From positions 3,119,347 to 3,183,346 of the forward strand of contig BCHH01000004.1 of assembly GCA_001599595.1 (NCBI GenBank): a DNA stretch of 64,000 nucleotides, written 5' to 3'. Numbering within the stretch: the first letter of the stretch is position 1; each line of letters begins with the position of its first letter. The notes under the pieces were generated by a model. That model did no database searches and was not told the origin of the DNA. It worked only from the letters and a program-made list of their open reading frames with translations. This DNA is from Beverwykella pulmonaria. Its lineage: Eukaryota; Ascomycota; Dothideomycetes; Pleosporales; Melanommataceae. The translations under genes and the position numbers were made by a program. Positions 20,917-32,661 of the stretch are shown here, one piece after another.

Positions 20917-23900
20917 TGAACGGGGCAATTGGGTAGAAGCTTCATGATAGATCACGGCTATTGAACCCAGCATTCCCAGCATTTGCTGCATATATTCTCT
21001 ATAAGAAGTACAATAATGGAATCATGCACACTCTGTCTGCTCCACCTTGAACGTGACCTGGGCTATGAAATGATGGTTAGTATGCTCGATAGCTGCGAGC
21101 GCACGTAGTTCTCACTGCAAAATTTCTCCACTCAACATTTCAGTCCCAGCAGTGGTTGATAGTATGTTCGACCCTTTTCCAGCGAAAGCGCCACGATTTT
21201 TTTTTACAAAAAGACGCCCCCACAAAGTGTATACGATCGATGATGCAATATGTTTTCTCTGGGAGGTCAACGACACTTGGTACGCCACAGTAACGGACGA
21301 ACAAGTAACACGGGAGACGATGACCTCTGCCGCACGAAGATTGTAAGACGTTGAAGGTGCGCGAGCTTTTTGTGTTTCGAACGCTCGGACCACGCGGCAC
21401 CGGAGGAACTGATCGGAGGGAAAATTTGCGTGCGAGGCTGGAAGAGGTTAGCGTTTGGATGGGAGGCTTGATATCTTCAGGTAGGAGAAGATCTTCTCTC
21501 CTTCATGGCCAACGATGAGACATTTTTACACATGATAGGAAGAGAATGACCCTGCCTTTTAGGCGGGGACTGATCTCAATCTTTTACAACTTCTGAGGCC
21601 TGTCTTTTTGCTCCCACATGTTGGTTGAGAAACCCAGTCGTCGCCAGCGAGCGAACGAACGACACAGGGCCTGAAACCCACGAGCAGCGTCGTACGAGAA
21701 GTTTGGAATGCTTCTCCCGCACTTCTACGTTGACGAATGGGGCATGCATGTGTTTCAGATACGTTTTACTAGATAGAAAGACAGCTGTCGTGGAAGGCGA
21801 GCTGTCAGAGACGCGCAGGCAACCCTACCAGAGAACGGGTGAGTGTTTCGCGGGCGAAGAGGTTGAGAGCTGCCTGGACGAAAATTAGAATATCGCGTGG
21901 GAATCGGGGACGGCGAAGGCGATGAGATGTTGCCAACTGCCTCATCCGGCAATCCCGCCCATGCTGTCTGGTGGCGAGAACCTCGGAAGGAAGACAAGGC
22001 CCACGGCGAGGCGATGTCACAATGCCTTCATGTCGTAAAATTGCCTTGCCACCCTCTCGCCATTCTACTTCGACATGTCCTTCACGTGCGAGTGTACTGT
22101 CCCGTCACAGACGAGCATAATGGAAATATGAGGTGTCCAGGCGTCTCAAAAACCTTCGGGTGCAAAGATGTCTGGTTTCCAAAGTGTATCGACGAACTTC
22201 AAATTGCTAGGTCTGCAACTCACCGTCTTTACATAAAAAGTACACGTCCCTGCCTGTCCATGTATCAGCATTTGGCAACACTTTAAGCGACCTCTGATAA
22301 TCAAACGCTGTATCCCACGTGCATTTCCCTCAACACGCGTGGGTTACGCGGTACGAAACGTAGTGACATTTCCACAATCATGCACTGATGATCAGGTCTC
22401 AAGACGCAAGACGTTGGGATTGCGATCAACAAGCTCGCCACAAGCTCATGCCCGCGATCATCGTGATTAACAGGTCGACGTCACACCACATCAGCGACTC
22501 CATCGTCATCGTCAGCGTAAACGAAAGGCTCAACGTAATTAGTTTAATGCTCGAAACACCTGCCATGTTGTTTTAAATATGGCTATCCATTACTATATAT
22601 GCGTATCAGGGCTTGTGGTTGGTCGAGAGGTAAAGTATGCCGAGATATAACGGGGAATGGAGGATATTTTGAGAGAGATGAGTAAAGCAAGTCGGGGTCT
22701 GGCACTTGGGAAGTGCTGGTTGGAGGCTTGTTGTTTCAAGGAAAGTAGGCCGGTAGAAGTTAATCCACCTGTCTGTTCAAAAGAAGCCCGCTTCATGCGC
22801 TGATACGTCATTTCGAAAGTTACTGGGTTGTGGCGGTGCTGTCCTTACGCCTCGTTCACAACTCATCCCAGCTGAAAGACTGACAGCCGAGGAAAGTAAT
22901 TTTGACCTTCGCCACGCACCGTCGTCGTCGGCTCCAGAGTCTAGAGGCGGGTCCCGCTAACTTCTCCACAATTCGTCTCAGGTTTACGAGTCGCTGGTTC
23001 TCTCTTGACACGCACACTCTTGTGACTGCTCACCGACCCGTCCCGTCCATCAGTCTTCGGCTACTGTGAAGGCACGTCTGCTAGCATTTGGCTAGAGCTC
23101 TAGGGGCGTGAGTGGAAGGGAAAGACCTTGCACCCGTCGTACCGACGCAATTGGATTTTCATGCGTGCCGTGGCCCTTTCCCGGTCAATTGTGGGGAATG
23201 GTTGCAAAGACCTGAGAAATGATGAGAGGCGGAAGCCAGGGACCAGACACACGGTGCAGCGAAGCGAGCGGAAGCGTGTTAGCTCGCTCAGACTCCCGGG
23301 AAGATGAGACCCTGAAGTGTGAGGCACGCCGTCTCGGCAGCATAAAACTCGAATTTCGTTTGAACCAAAGGTGCTACGCTGCGAACCCACCGGCCCCAGC
23401 ACTACGGATCAAAGATTTTCCACAGCAGATGTGGGTTTCCTTGACGCGCGAGCTGCCTGTTCGGGAGGGAGGGAATCGCCCACCGTGGCCCGTCAACACG
23501 AAGCTCCGGAAGTCAATGCTCTTGCCGGCTGGTCTGCCACCTAGCACGGGCGAGCACATTGATGTTTCTGATGAAATTACGACTCGACATGGTGCTGTTT
23601 GCCTCCCAACACAGACCAGACACGACACCGCAAAAGTCAAAGTCACATCCAGTGCTCATGACTTGTCACGATCTCGCCGCCATCATGCCGGGACGTCAAC
23701 ATGTCAATCAGTCATGCCATGGGCCGTCCAGTAGCTCGCTCGGCAGGCGGACAGACATGTCTCGTGACGGTGGGCCGTCTTCGTTCCAAATAGGTTTGGA
23801 TGGCCATCAGTCACGAACTACCTTAGCAACTTAGTTCCTATACTGTGTACGCTATGCACGAACCGAGTCTGAGGTTCGCGGGTACGTGCCAGTAGAGTTC

Positions 23901-26900
23901 GGATTGGGTAGTTCGCAGCGCAGCGTACGGCGGAAGCGAGACACGCACGCTCGCATGAAAAACAGTGCAATGTGTTTGATCTGTGGGTGTCTGAGGTGGC
24001 TACTCCCAGAACCTGTGAGCCAAGGTGGTCCGAAGTTTGAAGGGTGGGGATTTGGGTTATCTCTTCTTTGACACTGCTATGCGCACTCCACACCGCCGCC
24101 GGCGTGGTGGATTCTGGAACGGCTCTGTGAATTGTGGACGAAGACTAGGTCTTCATGTTCGCAATCTCGTCAAATGATAAGGGCGATCTGGTGGAGGTAG
24201 TTTTGACGCGGCAGGGAACCTATGGAAGTAGTGCGTGGTTCCCCGGTGCGCCGGCGCTCTGGCAAACGGCAAGGCGAGTGAATGGTAGCAGGCGGCGGAA
24301 GCCATCAGGATTCCGCGCCGGAACTATGCTGAGTCGTGGCCTTGCTGGGGGCCCAGTCCAAATGTCATGTCAGTGTGTGATGATTTCGGCTAATGAACTT
24401 TCCAGAAACCAGACGCCTAGGCCAAACCCCACTTCCCGCGGAGACTTAACAGCGACGAAAAAGAGGTTCCAGTGAATTTGTTTTTGGATCACGATAAGCA
24501 GGATGGTGTTGATATTTTGGTCGAGTCGAAAATGCGTACCTGCCGTGTACCTGCATTAGGTGGGCTTTTTTTGCTCGTCGACTGTACCGTCGCTGTGGGG
24601 GTGGGAAGGAAGCTCGGCCGTGGCGATTGGCCACGCTCGAGTCTGACCGCGCCGTTTCTCACGCACGCGAACTGACTGTGCTGCCCGTGCATCATTCATT
24701 TGGGCGAGTAAAGCAGCGAGCACGCTATGCCGCGAAGGGGCGCGCCGGCGGCCGATATGCAGTAGAGGGTGTTGTGCAACGCAGCATAATTCGTCCAAGG
24801 GTCCCCGAAATAGCAAGCGTGCGGTTGTATATATCATCACGGGATTATACACTATCGAAGGCTGACCGACCAGTATTATACGGTGCCCGTCTAGGATTGC
24901 ACAATTCTGGAAACTGCATACCGGAGACAGGGCCCGACAGAGAATAGCAACGGCGATATGAACCGTGCTGACTGCGACTCTATCGATAGAGAGCGCATGG
25001 CAAAGGCGATGGTGACAACAATAGAGATGGAGGCTCACACCACCTGTTCTCTTGAGCCAAAATTGCAAAATTCTGCCTGGAGGAGTTGATATGAGACCAC
25101 ATGCTGCAGGCCGTCAGTGACAGACCACTCTCCACGCGACAAAGCAACAAGCAGCAGCTGAAACGTCGAGAAGAACGACACCCACGAGAAAAGTCCTGCA
25201 CGCGTGGCCGCAGGTAGCCAACCATACACGATGAAGATGAATTTTTTTGGAGTCGGGATGCACGACGACGATGGGAGCGTGCAGCTCAGTTCGCGCGCGT
25301 TGTCGCACCATTGCTGAGGAGCAGCCGTCCATTGTTGTGATGTTCTCCCCACATTGGGCGCAGCAGGATAAATTCGCCTGCTGGCCGGGCAAATCAGGCC
25401 TAACGGCGAGCCTCGTGGGTGCGGTTCCTGCAGCGCCCGGCACTCGCGAGTCTCAGCGCGCGCGCATCTGCACTCTTCGCACGCGTCGTGGTGGAAGAGG
25501 GTGTGGTGGTGCTGATGAGAGCCGGATGCCGCCTGCTGCAGCCAGAGGAAGAAACAGAAACGCACCTCATAAATCTATCTGAATCTCGCGCGGCAGGTCG
25601 AGTTGCAACATTCGGCGAAGGAACAATCGATGCCTGATGGATTCTGCCTGTCAGAAGTTATTCTGGCCGACCCGATGCAGTCATCCACACCACGCCCTCC
25701 AAACGCCCTGCCAAATTCAGATGTCTGCGTGAGGACTGCCTGTGTTGAGCGGCCGGCCACTGACGGCGCACCCGAATTGGTTCGCTCGCTCCACAGTTGA
25801 GCCTCGACGCCGCCGCCATCAGGTACAGACCGTCCACATAATACAGCCTCCGCCTCCGGCGTTTGCGTCTGTGTTTGCCTCTGTGATGGTGGCACTGTGT
25901 CCTGCGCTGGCGATTCGATGTGTGGGTGTCCATGGTCGTGTGGCCACAGGCCCAGAAAGTTTCCAAACATCCCACATGGAGTCAGCAGAGGCCCGCAAAG
26001 GCCACGGCGCCTGTCCAGTCTCGCAGCCAAGGCTAGGAACAGGGTCTCGTCCAACGGCAAGATAACATTATCGATTGGGCGGATAGGCTGAAGGACCGCG
26101 GCTGAATAGGCCCTGTGTCCAAAACACCACGCTCCACTCGCTGGCGGTCGTCTGGCCTCTCGAACGAAACACCACGCTTCACGCTCCCACGGCCGCCCAC
26201 TCGCTGTATCAACACTACCTCGCGCTCGCGCACACAGGGTCGGCGGCCGTTCCGAGCATGCCCTTGAGCAACCATTCGGCGCCGTCGGACTGCGGCGGGC
26301 ATCTATCGATATACTACATGCAATCGATACGCAGGCTGCCCATCCCTCCAACGCACACCAGCTCGCCCAGCGCAGGCAGTGAAAGCGTAGGGGAGCCAAC
26401 CAGGCGCGGCCTCTGCACCCGTAACCAACCACGCTGCTGTGACGCCAGTGCCGGTCCTCATTTCACGGCCCTCGCCTTGTGCAGGCCCAGCAGTTGGCCG
26501 TGCTGCGCCAATATTAGTGCATCCTGCAGCATTACTTTTATGACTTTTATGCCGCGCGTCTTGCTGCCCTAAGCTATGATGCCCGCAACCCCCGGCAATC
26601 CCACGAGTCAATTCCCAGTCGCAGAACAAGCAGTGCATGAGTCCGCGCAGGGGTGTGCTGCAACATGCATACCCTCCGCGCTGGTTGGCTTCTGGCTGGC
26701 CGCTGTGGAGTCCGGCGCTGCGCCCTCGCACCCTTCCCGACTCCCCCTCCCACTTGTAGTTAACCCAATCCGCGCGCCCGCCCGTCTGTGCCTGGTCATC
26801 TTTTCTTCTTCAGACCTAATCGTGTCTCGTCTCTCGCTGATCCATCCTACTTATCCACGGCGTGTCCCTTCGCTCGTTGCGTTTTCCTTGTTTGAAGGTT

Positions 26901-27263
26901 TATCAACCTCGTCGCTTGTCTTTCTCTTCCTTCCCACCAACGCTTCTTGGATCTTCCCTTTTGGTATACATTTGCACTGTCCTTCTTGACGACAGTTGTT
27001 AATAGTTGCCGGCCCTTCCTTTGGATCTCCCATCACCAACCACGCCCATCCTATGATATCTTCATCCACTCAATATATTACCTATTAGTAGACAGTTTCG
27101 TTATCACGAGCTGTTGTCCAGTCACTCTCTTCAATAACCAACTTTCATACGCGATCCTGTCCGGACTGCAACAAATAATACCAACTCCAATAACAAGGTA
27201 CGCACCGAACATAATCGGGACATATCCCAAGTGTACATTACAACCGCTTGTAGACTACAATTG
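20917..27263. other. 6.3-kb gene-free region upstream of the zinc-finger regulator
   Basis: No ORF here has domain resemblance or convincing codon structure. The longest (leftward 26432-25575, 285 codons) is R/C/P-rich, as chance frames in GC-rich DNA are. Sequence quality is even and not AT-rich, so it is not obviously transposon debris. The last 0.6 kb, with pyrimidine tracts at about 26720-27060, looks like promoter and long 5' leader. Fungal stress regulators often have long promoters; an unspliced non-coding RNA is also possible. Confidence 0.5.
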
Positions 27264-27340
27264 GTAAGTACAACGGGTCGACAACAAGTGGAATGGGCCC
27301 TCTGACATTCCTGCGCGCAGAGAAAACACCAACACATACA

Positions 27341-29161
27341 ATGGACGGCTCGTATCCAATGCACCCGGCCCAGTCTATGGGTCAATCACCCTTCTTCTAC
27401 TACAACCCAGATCCCACAGGAGAGAATGCTCGTCAGCACGGCCACTTCACACCGCATCCTCACGGCCAGACCTTCCAACCGCAAAGCCAGGACGCCTACT
27501 TCTCGCCTAGCATGCTCTTCAAGAGGCCCTCTTCATCGAACTCGCAGACATCGTACCCCCAGACGGCATATGCGAACCACATGTTGACACCCGTCGCATC
27601 GCCCCAGCCCATGTACCAGAAGCCCACGATTCTCATCCACCAGCAAGACTCGCCCTACCTACATCCCATCGACACTGACTTCTCTGACCTCCGATTCGCG
27701 CCTGCCACGCCTCCGCTTTCGTCTTCCGGCAGCAGTGTCAGCAGCCCGCCTTCAATGAGCGATGGCATGTCCACACCTCTCGGCGCATTCTTCCCCGGCG
27801 AGGGCATTGAGGGTGTCAAGCAGGGCTGTGAAGGCGAGGTTTTCTCTGAGATTCTCGCGGCTGGTGCCGACTGGAGGTCCGCTTCGCCGCCCATGACGCC
27901 AGGTAAGCCCATCTTATTCGTGAATGTCGACGTGCTATACTCCTGGTCGCGATTTCACTACAATTAATACGCGCCTTAATTGCGTTCGGGGAGCTGCTTG
28001 CTGACTGAAACAGTTTTCATCCAGCCTCGTTCGGCTAGCCAGGGATCTTACCTCTTGTCTGCAACGTCGTGTCCCTCACTATCCCCGTCGCCCTCCCCAC
28101 TACCACGCGTCGCTTTCGCTGACACAGAAAATAACTTCTGCGATCCGCGTAATCTTACCGTCAGCTCGTCGTCGGAACTGCCTTGCCTGCCCACCCTTTG
28201 CCCGAGCGACGAGGAGCACGAGTTCACCAAGGTCGAGAAAGTTGAGTCTCACCAATCCTACAGCTTCAACGGCCTTCCTACTTTCGAGCCCCTGTTTGAG
28301 CTTGACTCCGAGGACGACTTCAGCGGCCTCGTCTCATTTCCTGCCACCGATAACACCCAATTTGCCAGCAGCAAGCGCCAGCGTACCGACCTTGTCTCCT
28401 TCTCACAAGAAGAGGACCTTGTTAGCGACGAGAGCTTCACCGACTTTGAGGACGAGTTTGTCGTTAACGGCCTGCTCACCCCTTACGACAGCGATTGCTT
28501 CTCCGACCACGAAATGCAGGCTGCGCCTGAGCCTAAGAGGCGATCGGTCAAGCGGGCCCGGTCCGACGTGAACGAGATGAGCGATGCGGACTCGGAGAGT
28601 TACAGTAAGACCCAGACATCTGGTGATAATACCACCCAGTCTGGTGCCTCAAGCCAACAAACTTCAGGTCAAAACAACACCCCTGAGAATGCCATCGCGT
28701 CCAGCTCCGATGGCAACGACGACACTCCTGTCGCACCCACCAGCCGCCGTGGCCGCAAGCAGTCGCTCACCGAGGACCCGTCCAAGACTTTTGTCTGCAC
28801 CCTTTGCAACCGCCGCTTCCGCCGCCAGGAACATCTCAAGCGCCACTACCGCTCCCTCCACACGGGTGACAAGCCCTTCGAGTGTGGCGATTGCGGCAAG
28901 AAGTTCTCTCGTAGCGACAACCTCTCCCAGCACCAACGCACACATGGAACCGGTGCTGTTGTGATGGGTGTCCTTGATGGCGCAGAGATTCAACAGCAGC
29001 AGCTTACCGCTTTCGATCACCAAGATCCCACAATGCTTGGTAACATTCTCTACAACGCTGCAGCGGCCATCTCCAGCTCCAGCTCCGACTCCTCGTTCGA
29101 CATGGCTCCCAGCCCTCAGTCCATGGACAAGAAAATGCGCAAGAGGAAGCGGGACGAGTAG
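27341..29161 (+). CDS. seb1: C2H2 zinc-finger stress regulator, Msn2/Msn4-Seb1 type
   Basis: A nuclear transcription activator predicted to bind stress-response elements (AGGGG). Two coding exons (27341-27902, 28014-29161) join in phase 1, giving 569 aa. A leader intron (27264-27320, GTAAGT...GCGCAG) probably precedes the start. The N-terminal half is rich in S, P, Q and H with acidic patches, typical of activation regions. Two adjacent C2H2 fingers near the C-terminus, [19 protein letters not shown] and [19 protein letters not shown] (about residues 445-495), carry the contact residues of Msn2-type fingers ([15 protein letters not shown]). A basic patch (RRSVKRAR) and the [10 protein letters not shown] tail could be nuclear localisation signals. 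The symbol is transferred from the Trichoderma/Aspergillus Seb1/SebA family by motif resemblance. Confidence 0.88.
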
Positions 29162-30297
29162 ATGCCACGACGGCACATTCTTTCCTTTTGCTCTTGTGCA
29201 GGACGGCAATCGCCACCCTCAGCACCTTTACGAACAGACATGACATTCCCACTCCGTAACAGGAGTTCCCTAATGCCAGGTGGATCTTGGTCTACCTTTA
29301 CGTCGTTAACGCCAGGGCAGCAAGAAAGTGTAGACAGGCGGGCTTTCCCATCGGCGGTTCTCGGTTCGAAATCATCGGCGTGGATCAGGCATCATCGGCA
29401 TCCTCAGCAACCGCTTCTGGTCGCAATAAAAAGTCCTTCGTTCTCCTTGATCTAATTTCTTTTTTTGTATCATTTCCTCTCGCCCACCCTCCCAATTTGG
29501 AACACTTCGACTCTAAGATCGTATACCTTTCCTTGTGTTGTTTATTCTGCATCAGCGTTCTTGGATCGGTTTGGGCAACGGGGTCGGTTTTCCGGGTTGC
29601 CCTCGGAAGGTGGTTAGAATTGGCGGTGTTCATCGTTGTTCTCGTTCTCTTTATTTCCTTTACAATACTCACGACTGACATGGCCTATCCCCTCACCGAC
29701 CGGCCTTCCCGTCGCCGTGAATACCCCTACATACACACTCCGCCACACATTTTTTGAGTTCTTACACTCGTTGTAATGAGCTGCAGACTGCTCTTACGGA
29801 GTCTTGTACGCTGGCATTCTGGAAATTTTCGATTCAAACAGCTATGTAATTTTATTAACAACACACCATCCATAGCTAGCAAGTGCTTTTTATTTGCAAG
29901 TTTGGTTGGCAGTCACCTGGTTTGAGTGCTGGCACGATATATATAAACCGCAATTTAAAAAAACATACCTCTTAACACTACCCTGGTGAACGCTTTCTGT
30001 GCAGTGCATGCGGTCTCCAGGTTCTGATGTCTAGTGACTGCCTCTTTGCGAATGGTAAGTTAGACTCGAGCTGCAATGCACGTGATACCTTGGCAGCTGT
30101 CTGATTACGTGATTATATGGGGACTATTTCTGACGATGTGTCGCTCCAAAATTCAATCTCATCGACTGCAACATCAACACCTAACTATGGTCTGCTCCTA
30201 CGAAGCAGTCTAGCACTCCAGCTTCTGCCAATCATCCATTACAACACTAATGTCAGGGCCAGGCTAATCGTTCACTGATTGCAGCTCTGACTTCGTG
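29162..30297. other. Intergenic region
   Basis: The 3' region of the zinc-finger gene followed by the promoter of the Dph6 gene. A 156-codon open frame (29287-29757) starts only at a TTG and encodes a hydrophobic low-complexity stretch, so it is not counted as a gene. CACGTGA and TTACGTGA motifs occur near 30080-30113. Confidence 0.5.
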
Positions 30298-32661
30298 ATG
30301 TCTTCGTTGAAGGTAGTTGCCTTGATCTCTGGAGGCAAGGACTCATTCTACTCTATCATGCACTGTCTTGCAGCTGGTCACTCCGTGGTAGCCCTTGCGA
30401 ATCTGCACCCCTCGATTCCGTCTGACGGTTTGGAGCACGAAGACCTCAATAGCTTCATGTATCAGACCGTTGGACATGCTATCATTCCTCTGTATGAAGA
30501 AGCCACTGGAATACCCCTATTCCGTCAAGAGATCTTGGGCGGGGCGGTGAACGGGGAAAGGGATTACGCTGTCCCCGGGCTTCATCTTGGCTTGGACGAA
30601 ACCGAGTCTTTGGTGCCACTGCTCAACAAAATCAAGACCGTTCACCCAGAGGCAAACGCAATCTCCACCGGGGCAATCCTCAGCACTTATCAGCGCACCC
30701 GCGTCGAATCGGTGGCACTTCGCCTTGGTCTCACCCCGCTTTCTTTCCTCTGGCAATATCCCCTCCTCCCTCCATACTCACAATCCGCTCTCCTCCATCA
30801 CATAAGAGCAATCGGGCAAGACTCTCGGATTATCAAAGTATCCTCAGGAGGTCTAGACGAAACGTTCCTCTGGGAGAACGTTGCAGATCCAAAGACCATT
30901 TCACGCCTAGGGAAGGCAATCGCTCGCTTCAGCACTAACGGTGACGGCGCCATCCTTGGTGAGGGCGGCGAATTCGAGACATTGACAATCGACGGCCCCG
31001 ACATTCTCTTCAAGAAGAAACTCGAAATAGAGCCGCTCCGCATCATCCAGGGCGAGGGAGGAGAAGCGATTTGGGAGCCCAAGTTCTGGAGACTAGCCGA
31101 GAAAATCGACAAGACTGCCAGCCTGCAGTCTCTCAACATCCCAGACCTCTGGGACGACGAATTCAAGCAGGTTCTTTCCGCGCTGACAGACCCATCCACG
31201 GCTTCTCGCGCAGCTACGTGGACGAACTCCCGCTGCTCCCCCGAAGACGTCCAGCCAACTGTCTCCACCGACGCATGCGATTCCACATACTTTGACCAGT
31301 ACCACAAAGGCGAATGGACTATCACACTCTCTAATCTTACTTGTCCAATCCTCAAGCCCGCTCCGCTCGCCCCGCCAGCACAACTCGACTGGATTCTCCG
31401 CTTTCTCATTGACCAACTGGCCAAGGATGACCTTGACACATCCTCTGTCTTGCACACGACGCTCATGCTCCGCGACATGTCTGACTTCGCGCCTGTCAAC
31501 GAGGTTTACGGTCCCTTCTTCACCACTCCAAATCCGCCCTCTCGCGTAACGGTTGCTTGCGGGGATCGTCTCCCTCGTGGAACCGACGTTATGCTCTCTA
31601 TCATCGCGGCGAAGAAGATACCAGTCTACACGAAATGCCCAGAGCATGGCGAGTCACCAAACGACGACACTGTCTTCTCGACTCCTGCTGGGTACAAGGA
31701 TGCTGAGAGGAAGGGCCTTCACGTACAGAGCCGATCATACTGGGCCCCCGCGAACATCGGACCGTACAGTCAAGCCATATCCACCCCTTTCCTTCCGGCG
31801 ACGGACGATGTCTCCATTAGTGCAGAAGTCGTTTTCCTCGCTGGCCAGATTCCACTTGTCCCTGCCTCAATGGAATCCTACACTCTGCACGGCTTCGCGG
31901 GTCAGGCTCTGCTCTCGCTGCAACATCTCTTCCGTATCGGACGTGCCATGAAGGTAGGGCGGTGGGTCACAGGCGTGGCATTTATATCCTCCTGCATGGA
32001 GAAAGAGACCTTTGAACGAATTCATACCGCGCAAGAAGCATGGAACGCTATACATGAATCCTCCATTTTAGAGCACCACTACGAAAACCCGCCTAATGTT
32101 TCCGATGAAGCGTACGTCGATGAATGGGACCGAATCAACAGTCGCGCTGCCTTCGCATACGACAACATCACTCACCGCGAGCCCCTCCCCAACCCAACCG
32201 TCATGACCAACAACCAAGACATACCACCCGTCTATGTTGTGCAGGTCGCACAGCTCCCGCGCAACGCTCCCATTGAGTGGTCGAGCATTGGCATCGCAAA
32301 CGCCCAACCCGGCGGTGTGCATCAGATCATGTCCTCCGTCGCCCCGACTATCTACAATACCGCTGTACAAAATTCCAACGCGCGTTTCATCACCGCCGAG
32401 GTCAACAACACCTGGAACGAACAACTGATACACCTTCGCATAGATCGTTGGGACCACTGCACACTGTACATGGGTCCAGAGTTCCCTCACAACTGGGGCA
32501 GCTTCAAGGGCGTACAGGTTATACCGTGTGAGGGGGTCTTCAATCGGCACGGCAGCCGGATCCGCGGCCTCTTGGTCGGCAGGATTAGCATTCGTACTAT
32601 GGACTGGGAGGCCAAGCCTTGGGCACAGGAGCATGACGAAGCTCAACGGAGGGAGCTCTGA
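30298..32661 (+). CDS. DPH6: Diphthine-ammonia ligase
   Basis: Catalyses the last step of diphthamide formation on elongation factor 2, amidating diphthine with ATP and ammonium. A single exon of 787 aa starts at ATG 30298 (MSSLKVVALISGGKDSF). The frame is open one codon further, but only at GTG. The PP-loop SGGKDS lies at residues 11-16 in an ATP-pyrophosphatase domain covering about 1-240, with AISTGAILSTYQRTRVE and GEGGEFETLTIDGP as family hallmarks. The C-terminal half carries two RidA/YjgF-like modules (for example YWAPANIGPYSQAI and VVFLAGQIPLVPASM), as in fungal and plant Dph6. The length and domain order match the long eukaryotic form. Confidence 0.93.
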   Translation: MSSLKVVALISGGKDSFYSIMHCLAAGHSVVALANLHPSIPSDGLEHEDLNSFMYQTVGHAIIPLYEEATGIPLFRQEILGGAVNGERDYAVPGLHLGLDETESLVPLLNKIKTVHPEANAISTGAILSTYQRTRVESVALRLGLTPLSFLWQYPLLPPYSQSALLHHIRAIGQDSRIIKVSSGGLDETFLWENVADPKTISRLGKAIARFSTNGDGAILGEGGEFETLTIDGPDILFKKKLEIEPLRIIQGEGGEAIWEPKFWRLAEKIDKTASLQSLNIPDLWDDEFKQVLSALTDPSTASRAATWTNSRCSPEDVQPTVSTDACDSTYFDQYHKGEWTITLSNLTCPILKPAPLAPPAQLDWILRFLIDQLAKDDLDTSSVLHTTLMLRDMSDFAPVNEVYGPFFTTPNPPSRVTVACGDRLPRGTDVMLSIIAAKKIPVYTKCPEHGESPNDDTVFSTPAGYKDAERKGLHVQSRSYWAPANIGPYSQAISTPFLPATDDVSISAEVVFLAGQIPLVPASMESYTLHGFAGQALLSLQHLFRIGRAMKVGRWVTGVAFISSCMEKETFERIHTAQEAWNAIHESSILEHHYENPPNVSDEAYVDEWDRINSRAAFAYDNITHREPLPNPTVMTNNQDIPPVYVVQVAQLPRNAPIEWSSIGIANAQPGGVHQIMSSVAPTIYNTAVQNSNARFITAEVNNTWNEQLIHLRIDRWDHCTLYMGPEFPHNWGSFKGVQVIPCEGVFNRHGSRIRGLLVGRISIRTMDWEAKPWAQEHDEAQRREL

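Noticed and set aside
22600..22660. Possible tRNA A-box-like string (TGGTCGAGAGGTAAA)
   Set aside because: No B box at the right distance and no foldable cloverleaf by eye.
25575..26432. 285-codon leftward ORF in the 6-kb gene-free region
   Set aside because: Rich in R, C, P and W with no domain or regular pattern, overlapped by other long frames on both strands. This is what chance frames look like in GC-rich DNA.
29287..29757. 156-codon hydrophobic ORF downstream of the zinc-finger gene
   Set aside because: Starts only at TTG, lies in the probable 3' untranslated region, and its hydrophobic run is low-complexity V/L/F/S.
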